Notes: generated by a model not told the origin, from the letters alone. A DNA stretch of 64,000 nt from Streptomyces diacarni (GCF_003323715.1 NZ_QOIN01000028.1:1-64000), one strand, 5' to 3'. Shown: positions 45,749 to 54,684, numbered from the stretch's first letter. Numbers and translations: made by a program.

Positions 45749-46224
45749 ACGACCGTTTCCGCCCCTGGCCGGGCGCGCAGCCCTTCGAGGCCGTTCGCGG
45801 ACCCACCCGTCCGCGGACGGTGCGGGACGGCGTGCGCGCCCCGCCAAGCGGGCTGCCGAGTTCGAGCGTGAGCCGCAGGAGTTGAGTGCGTGCGCCGCCG
45901 CGTTGCGCGACCGGTTGTCCCGCTCTCCGGAAGGCCGGGCGACACCGCGCATATAGCGGGACCAGTGGACTTCGGCATCTCTTCCGACTGTCTTAAGGTG
46001 CCCTTCGCCTCCCGTTCCGGAATTCATGAGAACGGCTCCGGCGCCGCTATTTCCGCACACCCGAACGAAATGCGGAATCCGTCGAATTGAGGCCGCGCGG
46101 AAGGCGCGTACGAGTGACACAGGCAACCGCCGACTGTGCACGGTGTGTTGTGACACAAGCGTGACGGCGCCGGGATGCGGGCCGTACTTGCCGAGTGTGC
46201 GCACCCTGCGCATACGGTGGCCCC
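45749..46224. other. Gap upstream of the I78-type inhibitor gene
   Basis: The 476 bases contain no supported gene. Notable are an AT-richer stretch around 46000-46080 and the perfect 11-base palindrome TTGTGACACAA at 46148-46158, upstream of the next promoter. Confidence 0.55.
46188..46218 (+). promoter_or_regulatory. Promoter for a leaderless transcript
   Basis: TTGCCG, 19 bases, then TACGGT ends 7 bases before the ATG at 46225. No Shine-Dalgarno sequence is present. The geometry predicts that transcription starts at the A of the start codon, a known pattern in Streptomyces. Confidence 0.6.
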
Positions 46225-46440
46225 ATGGCACCGGAACCCGTGAACCCGCAACGCCCCGACGACGACCCGGAGACCTACGTGGGCCTGGCCGCGCAGGAGG
46301 CCGAGCGCCGCGCCCGCGAACGCGGCTGGACCAGCGTGCGGCAGCTGGAACCCGACGCGATCATCACCATGGAGTACGTCGCCGGGCGGCTCAACCAGGC
46401 GGTCAAGGACGGCCAGGTGGTGCGCTGCTGGCAGGGCTGA
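46225..46440 (+). CDS. Small proteinase inhibitor I78-like protein
   Basis: This 71-residue cytosolic protein has a helix ETYVGLAAQEAERRARERG followed by WTSVRQLEPDAIITMEYVAGRLN and a final strand pair ending VVRCWQG. This matches the I78 inhibitor fold, in which the YxxGRLN and C-terminal strands form the inhibitory loop region. There is no signal peptide. The start at ATG 46225 is supported by the leaderless promoter spacing. The target protease is unknown; two secreted streptogrisins are encoded 7 kb away. Confidence 0.8.
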   Translation: MAPEPVNPQRPDDDPETYVGLAAQEAERRARERGWTSVRQLEPDAIITMEYVAGRLNQAVKDGQVVRCWQG

Positions 46441-46468
46441 CCAGCAGCGGAAGGGCCCGTCGCAAAGC

Positions 46469-47371
46469 TCAGTAGCGCGACGCGGGAGCGTGCGCCTCGT
46501 CGGTCGCGCGGGGCATCGCCGCGCTCCGGTTGCCGGAGCCGGAGTCCTGCGCGGGCACCCGGGGGCCGACCAGCTTGCCCCGCGCGGAGACCGGCTGCCC
46601 CGTGGGGGAGGAGGCGGGCGCGGGCGCCAACCGCGACCCCGCCGTGGTGAACCGTTCACGCAGCGCGTAGATGAACGCCTCGACCCGCAGGATCGCCGGC
46701 TCGCACCAGGGCAGCCCCAGCAGGATCACCAGCCCCGCGGCCCAGCCCAGCAGCACGTCGCTCACCCAGTGCGTACCGAGGTAGACGGTGGTGGCGCCCA
46801 CGCCGAGGGCGAAGACCGCCCCGACGACGGACAGCCAGCGTCTGGCGAGCGGCGTGGTGGCGAGGTAGGCGAGAATGCCCCAGGTCACGACGGCGTTGGC
46901 GGTGTGGCCCGAAGGAAATATATCGCCGCCCTTGAGCAGCTCGGCCGAGCCGATCTCCGTGGCGTAGTGCGGTCCCAGCCGCCCCAGGCCGATCTTGACG
47001 GCGCCGACCGAGACGTTGAGCAGCAAAAGAGCGAAGGCCAGCGCCAGCAGCGGCCGCAGTGTGCGCTGCCGCCAGGAGCGCCAGCCCAGCCAGGCGGCCA
47101 CCAGCACCGCCGTCGGCCCGCGCTGCCCCAGCACCACGAAGGCGTCCAGGAAGCCGTGGATGGCGGGCCACTGCTTGTACGGGCGGAAGAGCATGACCTG
47201 CCAGTCGATCTGGACGAGCCACGTCGTGCCCAGGACGGCGACCACGATCGCCAGGTAGAAGGCGACCGTGACGCTGAACAGACCCAGCCGGACGCGGCTC
47301 ATCCGCGGGAACGGGCCACAGGGGCGGTGAGGCTCCTGCTCCAGCCGGGAGAAGATTCGGTCGGTACGCAC
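46469..47371 (-). CDS. PAP2-family membrane phosphatase
   Basis: This 300-residue protein has about six transmembrane segments (residues 27-230) and the PAP2 motifs: KIGLGRLGP (variant of the first), DIFPSGHTANAV with catalytic His, and YLGTHWVSDVLLGWAAG with the third-motif His and Asp. A disordered tail of about 70 residues follows. It probably dephosphorylates a lipid or undecaprenyl pyrophosphate on the outer face. The GTG at 47371 has no Shine-Dalgarno, but TAATCT lies 7 bases upstream (leaderless pattern). An internal ATG (MSRVRLG) is the alternative. Confidence 0.87.
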   Translation of the reverse strand: MRTDRIFSRLEQEPHRPCGPFPRMSRVRLGLFSVTVAFYLAIVVAVLGTTWLVQIDWQVMLFRPYKQWPAIHGFLDAFVVLGQRGPTAVLVAAWLGWRSWRQRTLRPLLALAFALLLLNVSVGAVKIGLGRLGPHYATEIGSAELLKGGDIFPSGHTANAVVTWGILAYLATTPLARRWLSVVGAVFALGVGATTVYLGTHWVSDVLLGWAAGLVILLGLPWCEPAILRVEAFIYALRERFTTAGSRLAPAPASSPTGQPVSARGKLVGPRVPAQDSGSGNRSAAMPRATDEAHAPASRY

Positions 47372-47700
47372 CTAATCGAGATTACCGCGCGTGAAGAGTG
47401 CCTTCGGCGAGGGCGGGCTCTTCGTGATGCCGATGTGATCTGCAAAAGCGCCCCGCGCAGGCTTAGGTTCTGTTTATCTCGGTCGATTCCCGGGCCGATT
47501 GATTGTGCTGAGACGACCGTGAAGCGACGCGTGTCACAGGGCGGTTGACGGCAATTCCCGCCATTCCCCGGAAGCGGTACGGCTTTCCGCGGCGGCCGGG
47601 CGGCGCGGCGGAGGCGCGAGCGGGCGCCGGGCGTGGTGGCCCCCGGCGCCGCGGCGGCCCCGGGCGGTCCGCTCGGGCGCGCTCGAAGGACACCCGGACC
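47372..47700. other. Gap between two minus-strand membrane protein genes
   Basis: The 329 bases hold no supported gene. A 9-bp perfect stem (47623-47631 with 47642-47650) probably terminates the upstream mannosyltransferase-like gene, and an AT-richer part at 47440-47530 probably carries the promoter of the PAP2 gene. Confidence 0.6.
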
Positions 47701-48867
47701 TCAGGGCGGTCCCGAGCCGTTCAGCCACCAGGCGCCGTAGACGGCCGAGGCCGCCGCGAGCGCGCCGAGGGCGAGCGCCGCACGGGCGGGCCGCCGGCGG
47801 GACAGCGCCACGGCGCAGGGCAGCAGCAGGGGGAAGGCGGGCAGCAGCAACCGCGGCTTGGACCCGAAGTAGCCCTTGGCGCACAGGGCGAGCGCCACCA
47901 CGATCCCCGCATACACCAGCAGGGCGTAGGGCTGCCGCTGCCGCACGCACAGCGCGTACAGCCACAGGACCAAGGCGACGCCCGCCAGCAGTGCCAGGCC
48001 GCCGACGAACGTGCCGGTCAGGTTCTCCCAGACGAAGCGGGCGAACGCCCAGCCGCCGTCGAACCCGTTGCCCCACTGGCCCTGGACGTCGAGGTAGCCG
48101 GTGACGCTTCGGGTGCGGACACCCACCCAGGCCACGAACCCGAACCACCCCGTCGGGGCGAGCAGCAGCCCCAGCGCCATGCGCGCCCCGGGACCCCGCC
48201 GCCGGCGCCACAGCTCGCAGAGCGCCGCGCACCACACCCCCGCCACGACCGCGGCCCCCACCGGACGGGTCAGCCCCGACAGCGCGGCCAGCGTCCCGGC
48301 CCACACCCAGCGACCTGTCAGCGCCGCCCACAGCGCCCAGGCCGCCAGCGCGGTGAACAGTGACTCGCTGTAGGCCATCGACTGCACCACGCCGACCGGT
48401 ACCGCCCCCCACAGCACCGCCAGGCAGACCCCGGCACGGGGCCCGTGCAGCCGCTCGCCGATCAGGTAGAGCGCCCACGCCGTGGCCAGTGAGGCGACCG
48501 CGCTCACCAGCAGGCCCGCGTCGGGCGCCGAGAGCGGCGACAGCTGTGCGAAGCCGCGCTCAAGTGCCGGAAGCAGCGGAAAGAACGCCAGGTCCGAGTG
48601 GACGCCGCCCTCGGGCAGCCGCACCTGGTAGCCGTACCAGCCCTCGGCGACCCGGGTGTACCAGAGCGAGTCCCAGCGGGCCGCGAGCAGCGTGTGCGCG
48701 CTCGTGCCCCGTGCCGCGCTCCACACCGCCAGCACGGCCAGCCCCAGTGCGCGGACACCCGCGTACGCCAGCACGGCGGTGACGACCCGGCGACACCCCG
48801 TCGCACGGACATCCAGGGGAACGTCCGTACGGCTTCGGGGGTGGCCGGCATCGGCGAGTTCAGTCAT
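47701..48867 (-). CDS. Multi-pass membrane protein, mannosyltransferase (PIG-V/GT-C)-like
   Basis: This 388-residue protein has about nine transmembrane segments. The loop after the first segment carries LLAARWDSLWYTRVAEGWYG, in which the WDS..WY..VA pattern matches GPI mannosyltransferase-like GT-C enzymes. AYSESLFTALAAWALW, SGLTRPVG and SKPRLLLPAFPLLLP also fit. It likely transfers mannose from polyprenyl phosphate to a surface acceptor. The ATG at 48867 lacks a Shine-Dalgarno sequence, and AATAAT ends 7 bases upstream, so it may be leaderless. Confidence 0.82.
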   Translation of the reverse strand: MTELADAGHPRSRTDVPLDVRATGCRRVVTAVLAYAGVRALGLAVLAVWSAARGTSAHTLLAARWDSLWYTRVAEGWYGYQVRLPEGGVHSDLAFFPLLPALERGFAQLSPLSAPDAGLLVSAVASLATAWALYLIGERLHGPRAGVCLAVLWGAVPVGVVQSMAYSESLFTALAAWALWAALTGRWVWAGTLAALSGLTRPVGAAVVAGVWCAALCELWRRRRGPGARMALGLLLAPTGWFGFVAWVGVRTRSVTGYLDVQGQWGNGFDGGWAFARFVWENLTGTFVGGLALLAGVALVLWLYALCVRQRQPYALLVYAGIVVALALCAKGYFGSKPRLLLPAFPLLLPCAVALSRRRPARAALALGALAAASAVYGAWWLNGSGPP

Positions 48868-49202
48868 CCGGACGATTATTGGTCACAGCCCGCGGACCCC
48901 GAGCGGCGGGAGCGACCCCACCCGGCGGACCGCGCGGACCGTGCAGAACACGAATACCGCTGGAAAACGGCCGTCATGCACGCCCGAAAACCGGGCAGAT
49001 GCACTGGCGCCGATACACCCGTTGAATGGGGGAGCGGTGGACGCCCGCTACGACTCGCGTACGCTAACCGGCACTCGCCCCTCCACACCGGGCCGGGACC
49101 GACGCCGAGCGGGCCACGCGGGCAGCACGCCGCCCCCGGCAACCGTCCCACCCCCCCCAGACGGCCGGCCGACGGGTGCGAGAGCAACAGGAGGTGCTGT
49201 AC
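48868..49202. other. Divergent gap upstream of the MFS exporter gene
   Basis: The 335 bases hold no supported gene. The part next to 48867 has the leaderless-type -10 AATAAT for the minus-strand gene. For the exporter, TACGCT at 49060-49065 could be a -10, with no clear -35. Confidence 0.45.
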
Positions 49203-51035
49203 ATGTCCGGGACGACCACGGCCACAGCGCGGCAGGCGGCGGACGTCCCCGAAGGCGGAGCGGACAGCCGCGGGCCCGTCGGACAGGCCAACCGATGGGT
49301 CGTGCTCGTCGTCCTGTGCGCGAGCCTGCTCGTGGTGGCCGTCGACGCCACCGTGCTGCACGTCGCCGTCCCCGCCGTCTCGGAGGACCTGCGCCCCGGC
49401 TCCATCGAACTGCTGTGGATCGTCGACGCCTACCCGCTGGTCTGCGCGTCGCTGCTGATCCTCTTCGGCACACTCGGTGACAAGATCGGCACCCGCAGAG
49501 TACTGCTGTTCGGCTACACGTTCTTCGCCGTCGCCTCGGCCCTCGCCGCCTACGCGCACACCGCAGGCGTCCTGATCGGCGCCCGCGCCCTGCTCGGCGT
49601 CGGCGGCGCCATGATCATGCCCGCCACCCTCTCGATACTCCGCCAGGTCTTCCCCGACCGCCACGAGCGCGCCCTGGCCGTCGGCATCTGGAGCGCCGTC
49701 GCCGCCGTCGGCGCCGCCGTCGGCCCCCTGGTGGGCGGCGCGCTGCTGGAACACTTCTGGTGGGGCTCGGTCTTCCTGATCAACCTCCCCCTGATGGCGG
49801 TGGGCCTGCCGCTGGGACGCTGGCTGCTGCCCGAGTCCGTCACCGGCAGCGAGGGGCCGTGGGACGTCGTCGGGGCCCTGATGGCGGCCGCGGGGCTCTT
49901 CGGCGTGATACTCGGCGTCAAACAGGCCGGTGGCGGCGAACCGCTCTCCCCCCTGTGCTGGCTCCCCCTCGCCGTCGGAGCCGCACTCATCACCCTGTTC
50001 GTCCGCCGCCAGCGCCGGCGCACCCAGCCGCTCATCGACTTCGGCACCCTCACCCGCGCCGCCTTCGGCACCTCCGTCGGCTGCATCGTGCTGACCGTGC
50101 TGGCGCTCGTCGGCCTCGCCCTGATAGCCGCCCAGTACCTCCAGCTCGTCCTCGGCCTCTCCCCGCTGGAGACCGGCCTGCGGCTGCTGCCGCTGTCCGT
50201 CGCCGCCATCGCCGCCGGACTCCTCGGCTCCCGGCTGCTGGCACTGCTCGGACCGCGCACGATGGTCGCGCTCGGCTTCGTGGCCACCGCCGCCGCCGTG
50301 CTCTGCCTCCTCGGAGTGGGCCAGCACGACCGTCCGGGACTCCTCGTCGGCGGCTTCGTGCTGCTCGGCTTCGGGCTGGAGACGACGCTCTTCGGCTGCT
50401 ACGAGTCGATGCTCAGCGAGGCCCCCGCCGAACAGTCGGGCGGCGCGGCGGCCGTCGGCGAGACCGCCTACCAGCTCGGCGCCGGCATCGGCATCGCCCT
50501 CCTCGGAAGCGTCATGAACGCCGCCTACGGGCCGGGCGTCCGCGACGCGGCCGACCGCTTCGGCATCCCCGGCGGCGACGGAGCCGACGCCGGCCACTCC
50601 CTGGGCGAGGCGTACGGGGTCGCCGACCGCCTCGGCGGCGGCACCGGAGCCGCGCTCAAGGAAGCGGCGCGCGCCTCGTTCGTGACGGGGCTGCACGTGA
50701 CGTTGCTGGTCAGCGCGGCACTGCTGCTCCTTGGAGCGTTGGCAGCGCTGCGGTTGCCTCGGCATATGGAGGGTGCGGGTGCCGGGCAAAACGGTTTGCC
50801 CGGCGTCGGGCAGGACGGCTCCCCCGGCGTGGGGGAGGGCGGTACCCCTGGCGTGGGGGAGGACGGTGCGTCCCGCGTCGGGGAGGACGGTTTGCCCGGA
50901 GCCGGGCAGGGCGGTGTGTCCGGTGCCGGGGAGGACGGTTTGCCTGGTGCCGGGGAAGGCGGTACGTCCCGTGTCGGGCAGGGCGGTGCGCAGTCCGAGG
51001 GGCGGCCCTTGTCGCGGGGCGTTACCCGGTCGTAG
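49203..51035 (+). CDS. MFS drug exporter, DHA2 (14-TM) family
   Basis: This 610-residue EmrB/QacA-type exporter includes VLCASLLVVAVDATVLHVAVPAV (TM1, with the D-T-V-L-H motif), LFGTLGDKIGTRRVLLFG (motif A), and GIWSAVAAVGAAVGPLVGGAL (motif C). The C-terminal 85 residues are a hydrophilic tail made of nine 8-residue repeats. The ATG at 49203 has AGGAGG 8 bases upstream. The substrate is unknown. No regulator of the TetR or MarR type is adjacent. Confidence 0.93.
   Translation: MSGTTTATARQAADVPEGGADSRGPVGQANRWVVLVVLCASLLVVAVDATVLHVAVPAVSEDLRPGSIELLWIVDAYPLVCASLLILFGTLGDKIGTRRVLLFGYTFFAVASALAAYAHTAGVLIGARALLGVGGAMIMPATLSILRQVFPDRHERALAVGIWSAVAAVGAAVGPLVGGALLEHFWWGSVFLINLPLMAVGLPLGRWLLPESVTGSEGPWDVVGALMAAAGLFGVILGVKQAGGGEPLSPLCWLPLAVGAALITLFVRRQRRRTQPLIDFGTLTRAAFGTSVGCIVLTVLALVGLALIAAQYLQLVLGLSPLETGLRLLPLSVAAIAAGLLGSRLLALLGPRTMVALGFVATAAAVLCLLGVGQHDRPGLLVGGFVLLGFGLETTLFGCYESMLSEAPAEQSGGAAAVGETAYQLGAGIGIALLGSVMNAAYGPGVRDAADRFGIPGGDGADAGHSLGEAYGVADRLGGGTGAALKEAARASFVTGLHVTLLVSAALLLLGALAALRLPRHMEGAGAGQNGLPGVGQDGSPGVGEGGTPGVGEDGASRVGEDGLPGAGQGGVSGAGEDGLPGAGEGGTSRVGQGGAQSEGRPLSRGVTRS
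50778..50993 (+). repeat. Nine tandem 24-base repeats in the exporter tail
   Basis: Nine in-frame copies of a 24-base unit code for variants of GAGEDGLP at the cytoplasmic C-terminus of the exporter. Because the unit is a multiple of three, copy-number change would not break the frame. Confidence 0.88.
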
Positions 51036-51080
51036 CGTCGGCCGGGTATCCGTGATCGTTCCGCCCCGGAGGCCCCACCC

Positions 51081-52256
51081 ATGACAGCGTTCGACGCGCA
51101 CGATCCGCTGGGAATCGACGACCTGCTCAGCGACGAGGACCGCGCCGTGCGCGACACCGTGCGCTCCTGGGCCGCCGACCGCGTCACTCCGCACGTCGCC
51201 GACTGGTACGAGCGCGGCGAACTCCCCGGCATCCGCGACCTGGCCCGCGAACTCGGCTCTCTCGGAGCCCTCGGCATGTCACTGACCGGGTACGGCTGCG
51301 CGGGGGCCGGCGCGGTGCAGTACGGACTCGCCTGCCTGGAACTGGAGGCCGCCGACTCCGGCATCCGCTCCCTGGTCTCCGTCCAGGGCTCCCTCGCCAT
51401 GTACGCCATCCACCGGTTCGGCAGCGAGGAGCAGAAGCAGCACTGGCTGCCGTCCATGGCCTCGGGCGAGGTGATCGGCTGCTTCGGGCTGACCGAACCC
51501 GACCACGGCTCCGACCCCGCCGGCATGCGGACCCACGCCGAACGCGACGGCTCCGACTGGGTGCTGAACGGACGCAAGATGTGGATCACCAACGGCTCGG
51601 TCGCCGGGGTCGCCGTCGTGTGGGCCCGCACCGACGAGGGCATCCGCGGGTTCGTCGTCCCGACCGACACCCCCGGCTTCTCCGCGCCCGAGATCAAGCA
51701 CAAGCTCTCCCTGCGGGCCTCGGTCACCAGCGAGCTCGTGCTGGACGACGTGCGGCTGCCGGCCGACGCCGTGCTGCCCGAGGCGCACGGGCTGCGCGGC
51801 CCGCTGAGCTGCCTGAGCCACGCGCGGTACGGCATCGTGTGGGGCTCCATGGGCGCCGCCCGCGCCTGCTTCGACACGGCGCTCGCGTACACGCGGGAGC
51901 GGGAGCAGTTCGGAAAGCCGCTCGCCGGATTCCAGCTCACCCAGGCCAAGCTCGCCGACATGGCCGTCGAACTCCACAAGGGCGTACTGCTCGCCCACCA
52001 CCTGGGGCGGCGGATGGACGCCGGGCGGCTGCGGCCCGAACAGATCAGCTTCGGGAAGCTGAACAACACCAGGGAAGCGATCGAGATCTGCCGGGTCGCA
52101 CGGACGCTGCTGGGGGCGAACGGGATCTCCATGGAGTACCCCGTCATGCGGCACAGCACCAACTTGGAGTCGGTGCTGACGTATGAGGGGACTGTGGAGA
52201 TGCATCAGCTTGTGTTGGGGAAGGCGCTTACGGGGGTTGACGCGTTTCGGGGCTGA
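51081..52256 (+). CDS. Acyl-CoA dehydrogenase (glutaryl-CoA dehydrogenase-like)
   Basis: This 391-residue flavoenzyme carries IGCFGLTEPDHGSDPAGM and MWITNGSVAGVAVVWA (FAD and substrate binding) and SHARYGIVWGSMGAARACFD. The catalytic Glu is in LTYEGTVEMH (E369), placed as in glutaryl-CoA dehydrogenases, and LARELGSLGALGMSLTGYGCAG is also typical of that group. It oxidises, and possibly decarboxylates, an acyl-CoA such as glutaryl-CoA from lysine breakdown. The ATG at 51081 has CGGAGG about 8 bases upstream. It is transcribed alone. Confidence 0.9.
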   Translation: MTAFDAHDPLGIDDLLSDEDRAVRDTVRSWAADRVTPHVADWYERGELPGIRDLARELGSLGALGMSLTGYGCAGAGAVQYGLACLELEAADSGIRSLVSVQGSLAMYAIHRFGSEEQKQHWLPSMASGEVIGCFGLTEPDHGSDPAGMRTHAERDGSDWVLNGRKMWITNGSVAGVAVVWARTDEGIRGFVVPTDTPGFSAPEIKHKLSLRASVTSELVLDDVRLPADAVLPEAHGLRGPLSCLSHARYGIVWGSMGAARACFDTALAYTREREQFGKPLAGFQLTQAKLADMAVELHKGVLLAHHLGRRMDAGRLRPEQISFGKLNNTREAIEICRVARTLLGANGISMEYPVMRHSTNLESVLTYEGTVEMHQLVLGKALTGVDAFRG

Positions 52257-52602
52257 GCGTTTGTTGGGGCCGAGCCTGTGTTGGGGCTGACCTCTTGTGG
52301 GGCGGGCCCCCCATGTGCCCCCTTTTCATGGAGGCCGCCCACCTCTGGGGGTGTTGCCCTCTGTTTGGGGGTCTCCTCCCCCAGACTCCGTCCGGGGGGA
52401 CCCCCACCCCAAGCCCCCGGCCCCTCGCCGGGGAGGCTTTGGGGCGGCTCCGCCCCCCAAACGCCCCCCCGCTACGGGGGCTCCGCCCCCCTAGGAACCC
52501 CCGCCAAGGGGCTCCGCCCCCTGGACCCCCGACATGGGGGCTGAGCTCACTGGACCCGGTCAGGGGCTTCGCCCCTGGCCCCCCAACACAGGGGGCCAGG
52601 GG
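52257..52602. other. Gene-free gap with repeat copy B and terminator hairpins
   Basis: The 346 bases between convergent genes contain interspersed repeat copy B plus two hairpins next to the SepF-like gene: CAGGGGCTTCGCCCCTG (52561-52577) and a 9-bp stem (52575-52583 with 52591-52599). No gene is supported. Confidence 0.75.
52300..52495 (-). repeat. GC-rich interspersed repeat, copy B
   Basis: This 196-base copy, read on the minus strand, matches copy A (35756-35903) block by block. It carries one extra segment of about 50 bases (about 52412-52462) rich in CGGCTCCGCCC-like hairpins. Both copies lie between convergent genes. Confidence 0.88.
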
Positions 52603-53064
52603 TTAGCTCTGGTTGTAGAAGCCGCCGGGGTCGCGGTGGTCTTCGTTGGTGACGACGCTGTAGTCGGGCGGGGTCAGCAGGAAGACGCGGTTGGCTACGC
52701 GTTCGATGGAGCCTCGCAGGCCGAACGTCAGGCCTGCCGCGAAGTCGACCACGCGCTTCGCGTCGGCCGAGTCCATGGCGGTGAGGTTCACGATCACCGG
52801 GACCCCGTCCCGGAAGAGTTCGCCGATGCCGCGCGCGTCGCGGAAGCAGTCCGGGCTGACGGTCGCGATCTTGGTGCCCTGGTCCTGGGCGGTCTCGGCC
52901 GTGACGCGGACTCTGGGGTCGGTGACCCACGGCTCCCGTGCGGCGTCCGCGGGTACCGGCCCCTCGGCCGGGCCGTCGTCCGTCCCGTCGGCATAGTCGT
53001 AGTAACGCATCTCGCTGTCGTCGACGAGGCCCAGCCAGGCACTCGCCTTGCGCACCGATCCCAT
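52603..53064 (-). CDS. SepF-like cell division protein
   Basis: This 153-residue protein has a short N-terminal amphipathic helix ([16 protein letters not shown]), an acidic linker, and a C-terminal SepF core (residues about 65-150). The core includes [50 protein letters not shown] in consecutive blocks, then [16 protein letters not shown]. SepF anchors FtsZ to the membrane. The location outside the ftsZ cluster points to the SepF-like paralogues known in Streptomyces (SflA type). The start at ATG 53064 has a perfect AAAGGAGG 6 bases upstream. Confidence 0.9.
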   Translation of the reverse strand: MGSVRKASAWLGLVDDSEMRYYDYADGTDDGPAEGPVPADAAREPWVTDPRVRVTAETAQDQGTKIATVSPDCFRDARGIGELFRDGVPVIVNLTAMDSADAKRVVDFAAGLTFGLRGSIERVANRVFLLTPPDYSVVTNEDHRDPGGFYNQS

Positions 53065-53503
53065 GGACGCCTCCTTTCCTTCGCGCGGTGTCCCACTGTT
53101 CTCAGCGCTCCGCCGCGGGTCCGCAACCCCTATGGTCGTCCATGATGCTGATGATGCGCCAAGCGGATACCCATCCTGGCGGGGTTTCGTGACGGTTCTG
53201 GTGCAGAACTTCCGGCACTCGATCAGGGATCTCGTGTTAAGAGGCAGGTGAAGGAGCACGAGAGCGTCCGCATTGTCCCGTTCCCGCCGGATGGGTGGCC
53301 GCCAAGGACATCCGAGTGAGCGACACCTTCCGCATCGTCCCGGGTTGACCTGGTGTTGACCAGGTTTGACTTCTCCCCGCTGTTCGTCGTCCCAAACGCC
53401 GAGGGAGTCCGAAAGAAGGTCTTGCCGGTCCGGAAAATCACGGCGAATACTCCATGCAGCGTTTGTCAGGAGCACGCTTTGATTTCCGTGATCGGGAGGA
53501 AAA
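53065..53503. other. Divergent gap between sepF-like and a protease gene
   Basis: The 439 bases hold no supported gene. Besides a promoter for the protease (53422-53451), there is a 7-bp inverted repeat with loop GTTG at 53348-53365, which could be an operator. Confidence 0.55.
53422..53451 (+). promoter_or_regulatory. Candidate promoter of the first streptogrisin gene
   Basis: TTGCCG, 18 bases, then AATACT lies about 50 bases before the start codon. The -10 sequence is identical to that proposed for the second protease gene. Confidence 0.5.
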
Positions 53504-54418
53504 GTGAAGACCAAGCGCACCACATCAGGCGACGGTGGGACACGCCGCAGACGCAACCGGCTGATCGCCGTCGCGTCGGGCATGGCGGCGGCCGGGGCGC
53601 TCATCGCGCCGGCCACGGCCTCCGCCGAAGCCCCCACCCCCCACACCTGGTCGGCCTCCGCGCTGGACACGGCGAGCGACGCCGTGCGTTCGGCCGACGT
53701 GGCCGGCACCGCGTGGCACGTCGACAAGGAGAGCGGCAAGCTCGTCGTCACCGCAGACAGCCGGGTCTCGGGTGCCGGGCTGGCGCGGATCCGGCGGGCC
53801 GCCGGGGAGGTCGCGGGCGCTGTCGAGATCGAGCGGGTCGAGGGCACGTACCGCAAGTACCTTTCGGGCGGGGACGCCATCTACGCGGGCCAGTACCGCT
53901 GCTCGCTCGGGTTCAACGTCCGCAAGGGCGGCACGTACTACTTCCTGACCGCCGGGCACTGCACGGAGGGCGGTGGCAACTGGTACACCGACGCGGGCCA
54001 CTCCACCCTCATCGGCCCCACGGCGGGTTCGAGCTTCCCCGGTAACGACTACGGGCTGGTGCGGTACAGCAACTCCGGCGTGTCCCACCCGGGAACCGTC
54101 GGCAGCGTCGACATCACCGGTGCGGGAGACGCGCGCGTCGGCCAGAGGGTGACCCGGCGCGGGAGCACCACGGGTACCCACAGCGGGCAGGTCACCGGTC
54201 TCAACGCCACGGTCAACTACGGGGGCGGCGACATCGTCTCCGGGCTGATCCGTACCACCGTGTGCGCGGAACCGGGGGACAGCGGCGGTCCTCTCTACGC
54301 GGGGGGTACGGCGCTCGGTCTCACCTCCGGTGGCAGCGGTGACTGCTCCAGCGGTGGCACGACCTTCTTCCAGCCGGTGCGTGAGGCCCTCAACGCGTAC
54401 GGCGTGAGCGTGTACTGA
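53504..54418 (+). CDS. Secreted serine protease, streptogrisin B type
   Basis: This 304-residue preproprotein of the S1 (alpha-lytic) family begins with a signal peptide of about 41 residues (ending PATASA). A pro-region of about 78 residues and a mature protease starting near residue 120 (LSGGDAIY) follow. The triad is His 152 (TAGHC), Asp 182 (GNDYG) and Ser 260 (GDSGGPL). The mature part of 185 residues equals that of streptogrisin B, and long stretches such as [13 protein letters not shown] agree. It is exported, folds with its pro-domain and degrades extracellular protein. The GTG at 53504 has GGGAGG just upstream. Confidence 0.95.
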   Translation: MKTKRTTSGDGGTRRRRNRLIAVASGMAAAGALIAPATASAEAPTPHTWSASALDTASDAVRSADVAGTAWHVDKESGKLVVTADSRVSGAGLARIRRAAGEVAGAVEIERVEGTYRKYLSGGDAIYAGQYRCSLGFNVRKGGTYYFLTAGHCTEGGGNWYTDAGHSTLIGPTAGSSFPGNDYGLVRYSNSGVSHPGTVGSVDITGAGDARVGQRVTRRGSTTGTHSGQVTGLNATVNYGGGDIVSGLIRTTVCAEPGDSGGPLYAGGTALGLTSGGSGDCSSGGTTFFQPVREALNAYGVSVY

Positions 54419-54450
54419 CGTCGTTTCTCCCGCTGGGAGTGCGGATGGCC

Positions 54451-54490
54451 GTGTGCCCGTGTGCGCCACCGGAGGCGCGCACGGGCACAC
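54451..54490 (+). terminator. Terminator of the first streptogrisin gene
   Basis: A 17-bp stem with one G-T wobble (54451-54467 with 54474-54490, loop ACCGGA) lies 33 bases after the stop codon. Confidence 0.85.
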
Positions 54491-54655
54491 GTGTGTCCGG
54501 CCCCGAGGGGCGATATCCAGTCAGGTCTACGCCTTACCGTGCGGGCACAGGGCATCGCCCCGGGTCGTCGTCGGGTGGGACGTCGCGGACACGAAGGGAC
54601 GTTCGGCACCTTGACACGGGAACCGAACTTCCGGTCGGCTGACGTGATCTGAACC

Positions 54656-54684
54656 TTGTGCGGGGAGACGGGGCTCGCAATACT
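54656..54684 (+). promoter_or_regulatory. Candidate promoter of the second streptogrisin gene
   Basis: TTGTGC, 17 bases, then AATACT predicts a leader of about 110 bases before the TTG start. Confidence 0.5.

Noticed and set aside
45890..46090. A possible 66-residue gene in the gap before the I78 gene
   Set aside because: It has no ribosome binding site, poor third-position GC bias and no recognisable motif.
54611..54616. A perfect TTGACA upstream of the second protease
   Set aside because: No -10 hexamer lies 16-19 bases downstream. The TTGTGC/AATACT pair at 54656-54684 is a better promoter.
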